Source: Hymenobacter fodinae
Lineage (GTDB): Bacteria; Bacteroidota; Bacteroidia; Cytophagales; Hymenobacteraceae
Length of the DNA stretch: 64,000 bases
NCBI RefSeq assembly: GCF_004745825.1
Contig: NZ_SRLA01000004.1
Location: 310,001 to 374,000, forward strand
Direction of reading: 5' to 3'
Both the position numbers and the translations under genes were made by a program. Shown here one piece after another: positions 42,759 through 50,670 of the stretch. Every line of letters starts with the position of its first letter. The first letter of the stretch is position 1. The notes beneath the pieces were generated by a model that searched no databases, was not told the DNA's origin, and was given only the letters and a program-made list of their open reading frames with translations.

Positions 42759-44426
42759 CTACCCTAGGCTGCGGTAGCGCACGCGCTTGGGCTCTAGATC
42801 GCCGAGGCGCTTCTTCTTGGCTTCTTCGTAGTCGGAGAAGTTGCCCTCGAACCATACTACTTGTGAGTCGCCTTCGAAGGCCAGGATGTGAGTGGCGAGG
42901 CGGTCGAGGAACCAACGGTCGTGGCTGATGATAACGGCGCAACCGGCGAAGTTTTCCAACGCGTCTTCCAGGGCCCGGATGGCATTTACGTCCAGGTCGT
43001 TGGTCGGTTCGTCGAGGAGCAGCAAGTTGGCGCCTTGCTTAAGGGTCGTAGCTAGGTGCACGCGGTTCCGCTCACCACCGGAAAGCATGCCTACCTTCTT
43101 CTCCTGGTCGCCGCCGCGGAAGTTAAAGTTGCTCACGAAGGCGCGGGAGTTCACCTGCCGACCGGCCAGCAGCATAGTTTCGGTGCCGCCCGAAATCGTC
43201 TCGAACACCGACTTGTTGGAGTCCAGGGTGTCGTGCTGCTGGTCTACGTAGGCCGTTTGCACGGTGGGACCTACCACGAACGTACCCGCGTCGGGCTGGA
43301 GCTGGTCGGTGATGAGGCGGAACAGGGTGGTTTTACCAGCGCCGTTCGGGCCGATGATGCCCACAATGCCGCCCTGGGGCAGGTTGAACGAGAGGTTCTC
43401 GAACAGGAGCTTGTCGCCGAAGGCTTTGGTCAGCCCTTCGGCCTCGATTACCTGAGCCCCCAGGCGCGGACCGTCGGGGATGAACAGCTCCAGCTTCTGC
43501 TCTTTCTCCTTGGCGTCTTCGTTCACCATTTTATCGTAGCCGGCCAAGCGGGCCTTACTCTTGGCCTGGCGCGCTTTCGGGGCCATGCGTACCCACTCCA
43601 GCTCGCGCTGCAGAGTTTTCTGGCGCTTGCTCTCGGTTTTCTCTTCCTGAGCCAGGCGGTTGGCTTTCTGCTCCAGCCAGCTGCTATAGTTGCCCTTCCA
43701 CGGAATACCCTCGCCGCGGTCTAGCTCCAGAATCCAGCCGGCCACGTTATCGAGGAAGTACCGGTCGTGGGTTACGGCAATTACGGTGCCTTTGTACTGC
43801 TGCAGGTGCTGCTCCAGCCAGAGCACGCTTTCGGCGTCGAGGTGGTTGGTAGGTTCGTCGAGTAGCAATACATCAGGCTCTTGCAGCAGCAGGCGGCACA
43901 GGGCTACGCGGCGCTTCTCGCCACCCGAGAGGTTTCCGATGATGGCGTCGGCCGGTGGCGTGCGCAGGGCGTCCATGGCGCGCTCCAGCTTGCTATCGAG
44001 GTTCCAGGCGTCGAGCTGGTCGAGGCGCTCCTGCACGGCACCCTGGCGCTCCAGCAGCTTGTCAAAGTCGGCATCCTCGGCCCCGAAGGCCTCATTAATT
44101 TCGTCGAACTCCTTCAGCAGGGCCACGGTTTCGGCGGTGCCTTCCTGCACCACCTCCAGTACGGTTTTGGTGGCATCCAGCTGGGGCTCCTGCTCCAGGT
44201 AGCCCACCGAGTAACCCGGCGACCATACTACGTCGCCCTGAATCTGCTTATCTACGCCGGCAATAATCTTGAGCAGCGAGGACTTACCCGAGCCGTTGAG
44301 GCCGAGCACGCCGATTTTGGCGCCGTAGAAAAACGAGAGGTAGATGTTTTTGAGAACCTGCTTTTGGGGAGGGAAAATCTTGCTTACCCTCTCCATGGAG
44401 AAGATAATGGTGGGTTGGTCGCTCAT
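42759..44426 (-). CDS. ettA: EttA-type ABC-F translation factor
   Basis: A 555-residue ABC-F protein with two ATP-binding domains: Walker A GLNGSGKSS and GPNGAGKTT, signatures LSGGEKRRVALC and LSGGERNRVHLA, and Walker B LLLDEPTNHLD and LLLDEPTNDLD. The linker between them and the arm insert (ESVLWLEQHLQQYKGTVIAVTHDRYFLDNVAGWILELDRG) fit EttA. EttA senses cellular ATP and gates the first elongation steps of the ribosome. The ATG at 44426 begins MSDQPTIIFSMERVSK, the family start; upstream in-frame codons are not family-like. Confidence 0.95.
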   Translation of the reverse strand: MSDQPTIIFSMERVSKIFPPQKQVLKNIYLSFFYGAKIGVLGLNGSGKSSLLKIIAGVDKQIQGDVVWSPGYSVGYLEQEPQLDATKTVLEVVQEGTAETVALLKEFDEINEAFGAEDADFDKLLERQGAVQERLDQLDAWNLDSKLERAMDALRTPPADAIIGNLSGGEKRRVALCRLLLQEPDVLLLDEPTNHLDAESVLWLEQHLQQYKGTVIAVTHDRYFLDNVAGWILELDRGEGIPWKGNYSSWLEQKANRLAQEEKTESKRQKTLQRELEWVRMAPKARQAKSKARLAGYDKMVNEDAKEKEQKLELFIPDGPRLGAQVIEAEGLTKAFGDKLLFENLSFNLPQGGIVGIIGPNGAGKTTLFRLITDQLQPDAGTFVVGPTVQTAYVDQQHDTLDSNKSVFETISGGTETMLLAGRQVNSRAFVSNFNFRGGDQEKKVGMLSGGERNRVHLATTLKQGANLLLLDEPTNDLDVNAIRALEDALENFAGCAVIISHDRWFLDRLATHILAFEGDSQVVWFEGNFSDYEEAKKKRLGDLEPKRVRYRSLG

Positions 44427-44848
44427 GTGCTTGGTAAGAAGAAGGAATTGCGAATGAAAAGTGGAAAGTGGCCTAGCCAGCTGTTGAGGGCCGAATAGCG
44501 CCACTAAAAGTTGCGCGTCCGGATTAGGTTCCTATTTTGCGGGTCGAATCTGCCCGGGCGTGCCCGGGGCAGCGAGTCTAGGTAATTTAACCTGATATTG
44601 TATGTGTCTTTTGTTCTGAAAATAACCGCATTGCCCGTCCGTGCGTAGCTTCTTGCACACGGAAACAGCCATGAAAACAACAGGTGACGAGTTCCTGATT
44701 TTGTCAGGCAGGTCAAAGGTAGGCAGCCGGGATAAAGATTCCACGACTGACCCGCACCGAGGATTTGGCCGACAACCCGTAAACTTGTACAGCTTTCTGG
44801 CCTGAATACCGACCTTTCCACCTATTCCGCTCCCCTGCTATTCTACTT
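44427..44848. other. Divergent intergenic region between ettA and the DUF349 gene
   Basis: About 420 bases that must hold both promoters. A GTGGCCTA motif lies at 44468-44475. A GGGTCGAATC stretch near 44540 looks tRNA T-loop-like, but no acceptor or D arm fits around it. No gene is convincing. Confidence 0.4.
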
Positions 44849-46153
44849 ATGGAACAACAAGACCACCTACTGGCCGAAGCCCGCCGTTATGGCTACATTG
44901 AGGGCGACCAGGTGTGGCTCCGCCCGCTGCTGGACCTGCCCGCCCGGCAGGTGGGTCAGGTTAAAGAGTCCGGCGACGCATCCCTGATCTACTTCGCCCA
45001 GCGCTTCGAGCTCTTCCGCAACAAGGTAGAAGATCTGCTGCAGAAGATTGAGGAGTCGGAAAACAAAGGCTCCTTTCTGATGAAGGCCCTGCACCTCAAG
45101 GAGCAGGTAGGCAGCTACGATGCCCTGGGGGATTTTGAAAGCCTGCACCGCCGCCTCACCGAAGCGGAAGAGTCCATCAAGGTTACCATTGTTCGTAACC
45201 GCGAGAAAAACCTAGCTACTAAAATCGGGCTGATTCAGGAAACCGAGGAGCTGGCCAACACCATCGACTGGCAGGCCGGCACCGAGAAGGTGAAAGATCT
45301 GCGCCAGGGCTGGATCAAGACTGGCCCCGTGGAGAAGCACCTCACCGATGAGCTGGAAACCCGTTTTCAGGCCGCCGTTGATAAGTTTTTCGCCAACAAG
45401 AAGGAGTTCCTAGCCGAGAAGAAGGCCATGGTCAACCGCGTGTATGACCGCTATAAGGAACTGATCCACAAATCAGAAGCCCTGCAGAACTCCAACGACT
45501 TCGAGGAAACTACCCGCAAGCTTAAGCAGCTGCAGCAGGACTGGAAGGAAGTGGGCGGCTCCTTGCCCCGCAAGCAAGCCAACGACCTTTGGACGCGGTT
45601 CCGGGCGGCGCACAACCACTTCTTTGAGCGCCTTAAGGTGCACATCGAAAGCAAGCGTACTGAGGGCCAAACCACTTCTACCGACGACAACCTGACCCGT
45701 AAGCGAGCCTTGGTAGCCGAAGCGCAGGCACTGTTGAGCCAGCCCATGTCGCAGGCGGTGGCCCGCGCCAAGGAGCTGCAGGCCGCCTGGAAAAAGGTAG
45801 GCCCCGTGCGCGGCGAAGAATCGGACCGGGTGTGGGAGCAGTTTATCTTGGCTTGCGATAAGGTATTTGAGATGAGCGCTCTGGAGCACTTTATCCGGAA
45901 GCGCCAGCCCGCCGGGCCGGAAACCGGTTCACCAGAGGAACAAGTAACTATTCGGGTGCAGGCCCTGCGCGACTTTATCAAGTACGACAAGCAGGAGCAG
46001 GAAGTGCTGGAAGAAAACTTGGGCAAGCTCAACGACTCGCCCGGCAATGAAGCCTTCCGCACCATGCTGCAAGGCAAAATCAGAGCGTTTGAGCGAAAAA
46101 TCCGCACCAAAAACGACCTGATTGAAATGTTGCGTCAGCGAGTTACCAAGTAA
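44849..46153 (+). CDS. DUF349 domain protein
   Basis: A 434-residue, highly charged helical protein with the repeated DUF349 unit (LQQDWKEVGGSLPRKQANDLWTRFRAAHNHFFERL and LQAAWKKVGPVRGEESDRVWEQFILACDKVF, the W-x3-G-x2-P pattern about every 75 residues). DUF349 proteins are widespread in Bacteroidota and cytoplasmic; function is not established. Single gene. Confidence 0.87.
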   Translation: MEQQDHLLAEARRYGYIEGDQVWLRPLLDLPARQVGQVKESGDASLIYFAQRFELFRNKVEDLLQKIEESENKGSFLMKALHLKEQVGSYDALGDFESLHRRLTEAEESIKVTIVRNREKNLATKIGLIQETEELANTIDWQAGTEKVKDLRQGWIKTGPVEKHLTDELETRFQAAVDKFFANKKEFLAEKKAMVNRVYDRYKELIHKSEALQNSNDFEETTRKLKQLQQDWKEVGGSLPRKQANDLWTRFRAAHNHFFERLKVHIESKRTEGQTTSTDDNLTRKRALVAEAQALLSQPMSQAVARAKELQAAWKKVGPVRGEESDRVWEQFILACDKVFEMSALEHFIRKRQPAGPETGSPEEQVTIRVQALRDFIKYDKQEQEVLEENLGKLNDSPGNEAFRTMLQGKIRAFERKIRTKNDLIEMLRQRVTK

Positions 46154-46179
46154 CTCAACCTTCGCTCATATTTTACGTT

Positions 46180-46252
46180 GTCGTCAGCAAAAGCAACCCT
46201 GACCCGGTAATGGTGTCATGCCCTTTGCCTCGGCTAGATTTTTGCTGACGAC
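46180..46252. repeat. 13-bp inverted repeat between DUF349 and DUF2795 genes
   Basis: GTCGTCAGCAAAA (46180-46192) is the exact reverse complement of 46240-46252, separated by 47 bases. It could fold into an RNA structure upstream of the DUF2795 gene. Confidence 0.6.
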
Positions 46253-46293
46253 GCTCTACAATTTGCCAACCTTTTTTAGTAGCACACACGACT

Positions 46294-46515
46294 ATGTACT
46301 GGACTCTGGAACTTGCTTCGTATCTGGAAGATGCACCCTGGCCTGCCACCAAGGATGAGCTCATCGATTACTCTATCCGCTCGGGTGCCCCGATGGAAGT
46401 AGTGGAAAACCTGCAGGCCCTGGAGGACGACGGTCAGCCGTACGAGAACATCGAAGAAGTGTGGCCGGACTACCCGACCAAAGAAGACTTCATGTTCAAC
46501 GAAGACGAGTATTAA
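46294..46515 (+). CDS. DUF2795 small acidic protein
   Basis: A 73-residue protein, MYWTLELASYLEDAPWPATK, then DELIDYSIRSGAPMEVVENLQALEDD and an acidic tail (NIEEVWPDYPTKEDFMFNEDEY). This is the typical DUF2795 pattern found in Bacteroidota and cyanobacteria; the W/Y-rich N-terminus suggests a compact fold. Function is unknown. An ABC ATPase gene starts 77 bases downstream. Confidence 0.85.
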   Translation: MYWTLELASYLEDAPWPATKDELIDYSIRSGAPMEVVENLQALEDDGQPYENIEEVWPDYPTKEDFMFNEDEY

Positions 46516-46592
46516 TAGAAGAGCTTAGAAGTGAGAGCCTAGAACTGAGCTTCTTTTCAGGTCAAGATCAGGCCACTAGAGTCTCAATTCTT

Positions 46593-47339
46593 ATGTCTGA
46601 TATCTCAGTTCTGCACATTGAACAGTTGATTGCGGGGTATGGACAGCGCGTCCTGCTCCGCAATCTTTTTTTGTCGGTACCGGAGCCGGCGTTTGTGGCT
46701 ATTGTAGGCCACAATGGCTGCGGGAAAACCACCTTATTCCGGGCCCTGACCGGGCGCATCCCATACGAGGGTACCATTCAGGTGCTAGGCCAGGACCTGC
46801 GCACCGTACGCCAGCCGGCTAACAGTGGCCTACTGGCCTACCTGCCCCAACGCGGCAGCGTGGAGTTTTCTATCTCGGTGCGGGAGTTGGTGGTCATGGG
46901 CCGATTCCGTCACCACCGCTTCCTGAGCGCTTACTCCCCCACCGACTACGCCCTAGCCGATGCGGCACTGACCCAAGTGGGCGCCGCGCACTTAGCCACC
47001 CGCGACTTTACACTACTCTCCGGTGGCGAACAGCAGCTGGTGTGGCTGGCTCAACTCAGCCTCCAGGACGCGGCCCTCTACCTGCTCGACGAGCCCACCC
47101 AGCAGCTCGACGTGTACTACCGCCGCCGTGTGTTCGATCTGCTGCAATCATGGGTGCAAGAGCAGCGTAAAACCGTCCTCTGCATCACCCACGACCTCGA
47201 TAACCTGCTGGCCCTGCCCGGCGGCTACCTGCTCAACCTCTCCGCCCCAGCCCCCCAGCTAGAGCCCCTAACCCCCGCCACCGTCCGCGCCGCCCGCGAG
47301 TACCTGGAAAGCGAAGAAAGTTTGAAAGTCACAACGTAA
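46593..47339 (+). CDS. Lone FecE-type ABC transporter ATPase
   Basis: A 248-residue ATPase with Walker A GHNGCGKTT, Q-loop LPQRGS, signature LLSGGEQQLV, Walker B LYLLDEPTQQLD and the switch H in ITHDLDNL. The GLLAYLPQRG and LVVMGRFRHH segments are typical of the iron-siderophore/cobalamin (FecCD-linked) type. No permease, binding protein or receptor gene lies nearby, so its partners are elsewhere. The ATG at 46593 is chosen; an upstream in-frame region would overlap the DUF2795 gene. Confidence 0.88.
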   Translation: MSDISVLHIEQLIAGYGQRVLLRNLFLSVPEPAFVAIVGHNGCGKTTLFRALTGRIPYEGTIQVLGQDLRTVRQPANSGLLAYLPQRGSVEFSISVRELVVMGRFRHHRFLSAYSPTDYALADAALTQVGAAHLATRDFTLLSGGEQQLVWLAQLSLQDAALYLLDEPTQQLDVYYRRRVFDLLQSWVQEQRKTVLCITHDLDNLLALPGGYLLNLSAPAPQLEPLTPATVRAAREYLESEESLKVTT

Positions 47340-47434
47340 TTAGGTGGCGAGGTGATGGAGTGAGGAGGGAACAAGTAAGTGAAGTGGCCTAGCGCACCGT
47401 CTAGGTAGCTCCGATGGGATGATATGTTGATTGA

Positions 47435-47465
47435 TAAGTGGCCTAGTGGATCAGTAGGCCACTTA
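47435..47465. repeat. 11-bp inverted repeat made from the TAGGCCAC motif
   Basis: TAAGTGGCCTA (47435-47445) pairs perfectly with TAGGCCACTTA (47455-47465). It lies between convergent genes and could terminate either, though no T run follows. Confidence 0.7.
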
Positions 47466-47499
47466 GTCACCCTATCACCTCATTACCTCATCACTAAAA

Positions 47500-48675
47500 T
47501 CACCTCTTGCCTGGCCTGCCGCGAAGTACATGCCAGATGGATTGCAGAAAAGGCCACGGAGTCACGGAATTCATTATCTGGAAGTTCTCCACCCAGGAGG
47601 TTTTTTCATCCAGAAAATCAAAGATGCGCTCGGTGGGGTTGCGGCTGAACAGTTGGGCGAAGATGTCGCGGGTGTGCTCTCCGCGGCGCTGCATAATGTC
47701 GAGCAACAGAGTATCGAAGAGATGGAACTGCCATTGGTCGCCGGTGGAGTTTTGGGGCGGCTGGCCAGTACGGGCTAGGGCCTCTACCAACCGCGCCGAG
47801 TGGGCCTGAATACGCTTGAAGGCGTAGCCGGTGCTGGGTTTGGCCCGCCCCGCCCGCGTGCCTAGGTTGATAATTCGCTCCCCCACCCGGGCCGGAAACG
47901 GATGGTCAGTCATGGGGATGGCCCCTACTTCTTCCGCCGTAATCCGGAACTCCGTCACACCCAGCGTGTCGCGCAGGTACGCCCGTATGGCCTCCTCATA
48001 GGCCTGTTTGGGCAAGATTTCTCCCGAGAACAACGTGTACTCCACCAGGGCGGTACGCTTGCTGAAGGGCAACACGTAGATGAACCGCGGCTCCTGGTGC
48101 TGCTCGCCCCGGAAATCCATAAACTCCATGGTGGTGGGATCGAAGACATCTTGCTCCGTTTCTACCTCCCACCCCACAAAGTGCTGCAGCAGGTACCGGT
48201 GCTTCTCGGGGCGGCGCTCCACTTGGGGCGGGCGGCTATCAAACCCGTAACGCGCCGTGAAGTCGCCGAGCAGGGTAGTAGCCTGCACGCCCACGCCCGG
48301 CACGTTTTGCAGGTGGCCTACGGTGGTTTGCAGGAGCGTAAACTGCGGGTTGTCGGTCAGGGCCTGCCGCACAAACCGATAGAAGTCCAGCCCCCGAATC
48401 ATTTTGTAGCGGTGGCGCTTCAGGGCAAACACCTGCTCGAAGCCGGGGCTGCGGAACGCTATCTGGCCCCACTCGTGGGTCACTATCTCGTCGAACAGAT
48501 TGGGCTCGTCGTCCCAGAAAGACCAAGTCCGGTCGTTGATGTCCTTAGCTTCGGGTTCCAGCAGCAGCACCCGCTTGTCGTGCAGCCGCGGCTCCTGGCT
48601 TAGGTGGTAGGCTAGGCTCAGGCCAGCGGCCCCGCCGCCCACAATCAGGTAGTCGAAATCAGAGGTTGCGGCCAT
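47500..48675 (-). CDS. crtY: Lycopene beta-cyclase (CrtY-type)
   Basis: A 391-residue flavoprotein. It starts with a dinucleotide-binding GGGAAGLSLAYHL motif, then the cyclase signature INDRTWSFWDDE, and later VLPFSKRTALVEYTLFS, TDHPFPA and GTRAGRAKPSTGYAF, all typical of CrtY/CrtL-like cyclases. It closes the ends of lycopene to give beta-ionone rings, as in zeaxanthin-type pigments. No other carotenoid gene is within the window. The ATG at 48675 directly precedes the dinucleotide fold. The terminator of the neighbouring gene overlaps its leader. Confidence 0.93.
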   Translation of the reverse strand: MAATSDFDYLIVGGGAAGLSLAYHLSQEPRLHDKRVLLLEPEAKDINDRTWSFWDDEPNLFDEIVTHEWGQIAFRSPGFEQVFALKRHRYKMIRGLDFYRFVRQALTDNPQFTLLQTTVGHLQNVPGVGVQATTLLGDFTARYGFDSRPPQVERRPEKHRYLLQHFVGWEVETEQDVFDPTTMEFMDFRGEQHQEPRFIYVLPFSKRTALVEYTLFSGEILPKQAYEEAIRAYLRDTLGVTEFRITAEEVGAIPMTDHPFPARVGERIINLGTRAGRAKPSTGYAFKRIQAHSARLVEALARTGQPPQNSTGDQWQFHLFDTLLLDIMQRRGEHTRDIFAQLFSRNPTERIFDFLDEKTSWVENFQIMNSVTPWPFLQSIWHVLRGRPGKR

Positions 48676-48679
48676 ACAA

Positions 48680-48704
48680 AACGGCGGCCGAAAGGGCCGC
48701 CGTT
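48680..48704 (-). terminator. Terminator of the RBBP9-like gene, abutting crtY
   Basis: AACGGCGGCC pairs with GGCCGCCGTT across a five-base loop (48680-48704); on the minus strand a TTTTG run follows. It ends only four bases before the crtY start codon, so crtY must be transcribed past it or start within it. Confidence 0.8.
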
Positions 48705-48735
48705 GCAAGGTAAGACAGTTGAACCGAACAGGCCA

Positions 48736-49380
48736 TTAGGGGTGCAAAGGGGCCGAAAGCGCGCCGGCCAGATCCCGTACGGCGTCGCGCACGTCAAAAT
48801 CAAGCTGGGAACTGAAGTGCTGCCGACCAGCCAGAATACTTACCTGGGAGCGTAAGCGCTCCACCCACAGCCGCTCGTTGTCCTGGTAGCCGGAGGTATA
48901 GGGGTCATCGTCGGAGAGCAGTACCGTGAGCTTGTCTTCTGGAATGAGGCGGCGTGCGGCTTCAAAATTGATAGGCGCGTGCATCCAGTTCAGAATGTCC
49001 TGCCAGGGGCTGTCCACCGAAAACCAGCCGGCCACGCACAGCACGCCCCCAATTTGCGACGCCTCGGGGTGCTGCTCCGCCACGCGGGCCAGGTAGTGCA
49101 GAATGGCTAGGCACCCCACGCTGTGGCCTACCAGAAACACATGCGGACCCAGCTTTGCCGGGGGCAGCACCTCGATGAGGTAGTCAACGGCCCGCTCAAT
49201 TACGGGCAGGTCCCAGGCGGGCATGTCCAGAGCGTGCACGTGGTAGTTGAGGCCATCTTCGGCGGCTACAGCCTGTAGCTGCTCGCTGAGCCAGGGGTAC
49301 CAGTCGCTGTGAGGTGCACCGGCCCAGCGGGGCACAATAAATACCTCACGGTTTTTGGAAGAAGTTGCGGTGGGATGCAT
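48736..49380 (-). CDS. RBBP9/YdeN-type alpha/beta hydrolase
   Basis: A 214-residue protein. VFIVPRWAGAPHSDWYPWL at the start, the nucleophile elbow GHSVGC, the acid in SDDDPY and the His in GRQHFSSQ form the RBBP9/YdeN serine hydrolase triad. Members are serine hydrolases of unknown natural substrate. Full family length. Upstream of crtY on the same strand but separated by a terminator. Confidence 0.88.
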   Translation of the reverse strand: MHPTATSSKNREVFIVPRWAGAPHSDWYPWLSEQLQAVAAEDGLNYHVHALDMPAWDLPVIERAVDYLIEVLPPAKLGPHVFLVGHSVGCLAILHYLARVAEQHPEASQIGGVLCVAGWFSVDSPWQDILNWMHAPINFEAARRLIPEDKLTVLLSDDDPYTSGYQDNERLWVERLRSQVSILAGRQHFSSQLDFDVRDAVRDLAGALSAPLHP

Positions 49381-49473
49381 ACGGTGTCGTTATAAGGTCG
49401 AGCTAACAAGGTACCACTAACCACTGCGTTTTTCCATGTTTTCTCAACTCACATTTCAGCCGCTTGAACGAAA

Positions 49474-49509
49474 AACCGCCACGCCTCCCGGCTGGGAAGC
49501 GTGGCGGTT
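49474..49509 (-). terminator. Terminator of the LOG-family gene
   Basis: AACCGCCACGC (49474-49484) pairs with GCGTGGCGGTT (49499-49509), with a short inner stem. On the minus strand it ends in a TTTTT run, so it terminates the gene at 49536. Confidence 0.88.
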
Positions 49510-49535
49510 GCTGGCAGCTTTTGCCTGACCCTGGC

Positions 49536-50399
49536 CTAGAAGTTGGGCGAGAGCAGGTAACGGCTATAGAACTCGTCGATAATTTTCACGGCCGACTCCG
49601 CGTCGTCCACAATCTGCACCAGCTCCATATCCTCGGGCGAAATGTTGTGCTCTTCGTGCAGCATCACGTCTTCAATCCACTTAAACAGACCATTCCAGTA
49701 AGCCGAGCCCACCAGCACGATGGGGAAGCGGCCAATTTTCTTGGTCTGGATTAGGGTAATGGCTTCAAACAGCTCATCGAGCGTACCGAAGCCGCCGGGC
49801 ATGCCAATAAAGCCCTGGGCGTACTTCACGAACATCACCTTCCGCACGAAGAAGTAATCGAAGTTGATCACCTTGTCGGGGTCGATGTAGATGTTGTGGA
49901 ACTGCTCGAAGGGGAGTTCAATATTGAGGCCTACTGAACGGCCGCCCTCGGAACGGGCACCTTTGTTACCGGCTTCCATGATGCCGGGGCCGCCCCCCGT
50001 GATTACACCGTAGCCGTGGCGCACCAGCTTAGCCGCAATTTCCTCGGCCATCTGGTAGTAAGGGTTTTCGGGCTTGGTGCGGGCCGAGCCGAAAATAGAA
50101 ACGCAGGGCCCGATTTTGGTCATCTTCTCGAAGCCCTCCACAAACTCAGCCATCACTTTAAAGATCTGCCAGGAGTCGGCAATCTTAATCTCGTTCCAGT
50201 CCTTATCCACGAACGCCTTCCGGATGCGCTGCTCGTCGTCGAGCTGCACGGTACGCTGCCCGTGGGTTTGCTCCCGAATGTCGCTGATGGTGGTAACCTT
50301 GTTGTTATTGATATCGGGCTGGACGATGGTTTGGCCGCTGCCGGCATTCAGGACCTGATCGGCCACTTTGGTGCGGCTGGTTTTTTTGAGCTTCGACAT
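49536..50399 (-). CDS. LOG-family protein (TIGR00730-type Rossmann fold)
   Basis: A 287-residue protein. The LOG signature is GGGPGIMEAGNKGA followed by PGGFGTLDELFEAIT. LOG enzymes release cytokinin-like bases from their 5'-monophosphates (phosphoribohydrolase) or act as pyrimidine/purine 5'-nucleotide hydrolases. An N-terminal extension (first ~75 residues, KTSRTKVADQVLNAGSGQTI) precedes the core and is common in Bacteroidota members. It has a -7 box and an operator-like palindrome upstream. Confidence 0.92.
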   Translation of the reverse strand: MSKLKKTSRTKVADQVLNAGSGQTIVQPDINNNKVTTISDIREQTHGQRTVQLDDEQRIRKAFVDKDWNEIKIADSWQIFKVMAEFVEGFEKMTKIGPCVSIFGSARTKPENPYYQMAEEIAAKLVRHGYGVITGGGPGIMEAGNKGARSEGGRSVGLNIELPFEQFHNIYIDPDKVINFDYFFVRKVMFVKYAQGFIGMPGGFGTLDELFEAITLIQTKKIGRFPIVLVGSAYWNGLFKWIEDVMLHEEHNISPEDMELVQIVDDAESAVKIIDEFYSRYLLSPNF

Positions 50400-50534
50400 A
50401 GGAGCTACGTGGGGTAAGTAGGGCGCAGACAGCCGGCGGCACGAAGTTGCCGACAGCGGTGGGGATGGGCCTGCGCCGGGTAAAAAAATTAGGAAAAAGG
50501 CAAAAAGAAGGCCGCCTCACGGAAGGAAGGCGAC

Positions 50535-50542
50535 CAAAAGTA
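50535..50542 (-). promoter_or_regulatory. Candidate -7 box for the LOG-family gene
   Basis: On the minus strand it reads TACTTTTG, an exact match to TAnnTTTG, about 135 bases upstream of the LOG start. A TTG (complement of 50559-50561) lies 16 bases further upstream, so -33 and -7 are in the right order. Confidence 0.5.
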
Positions 50543-50553
50543 GCGACCGGCAA

Positions 50554-50570
50554 GTTAACAATTTGTTAAC
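50554..50570. promoter_or_regulatory. 17-bp perfect palindrome (operator-like) at the LOG promoter
   Basis: GTTAACAA-T-TTGTTAAC is a perfect 8+1+8 palindrome. It covers the proposed -33 region of the LOG gene promoter, which is where a dimeric repressor would bind. It contains two GTTAAC half-sites. No matching regulator is seen nearby. Confidence 0.6.
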
Positions 50571-50670
50571 ATTACGCTAGTCAGGGTGATGAAATTGTTA
50601 GCCAACCCCTAGGCCAGCCCCCTTCATCCATCAATGAGTATCAAAACCCGTTTACTCATGCCCTATGGTG

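Noticed and set aside
42634..42942. N-terminal extension of the HNH gene overlapping ettA
   Set aside because: It would overlap the conserved ettA 3' end and a terminator; the extension has an Arg/Pro-rich, non-domain composition.
44530..44600. tRNA-like T-loop (GGGTCGAATC)
   Set aside because: No matching acceptor, D or anticodon arm could be folded around it.
44504..44821. 105-codon minus-strand frame in the ettA-DUF349 gap
   Set aside because: Biased, Arg/Pro/Ser-rich composition without any family or start context; treated as chance open frame.
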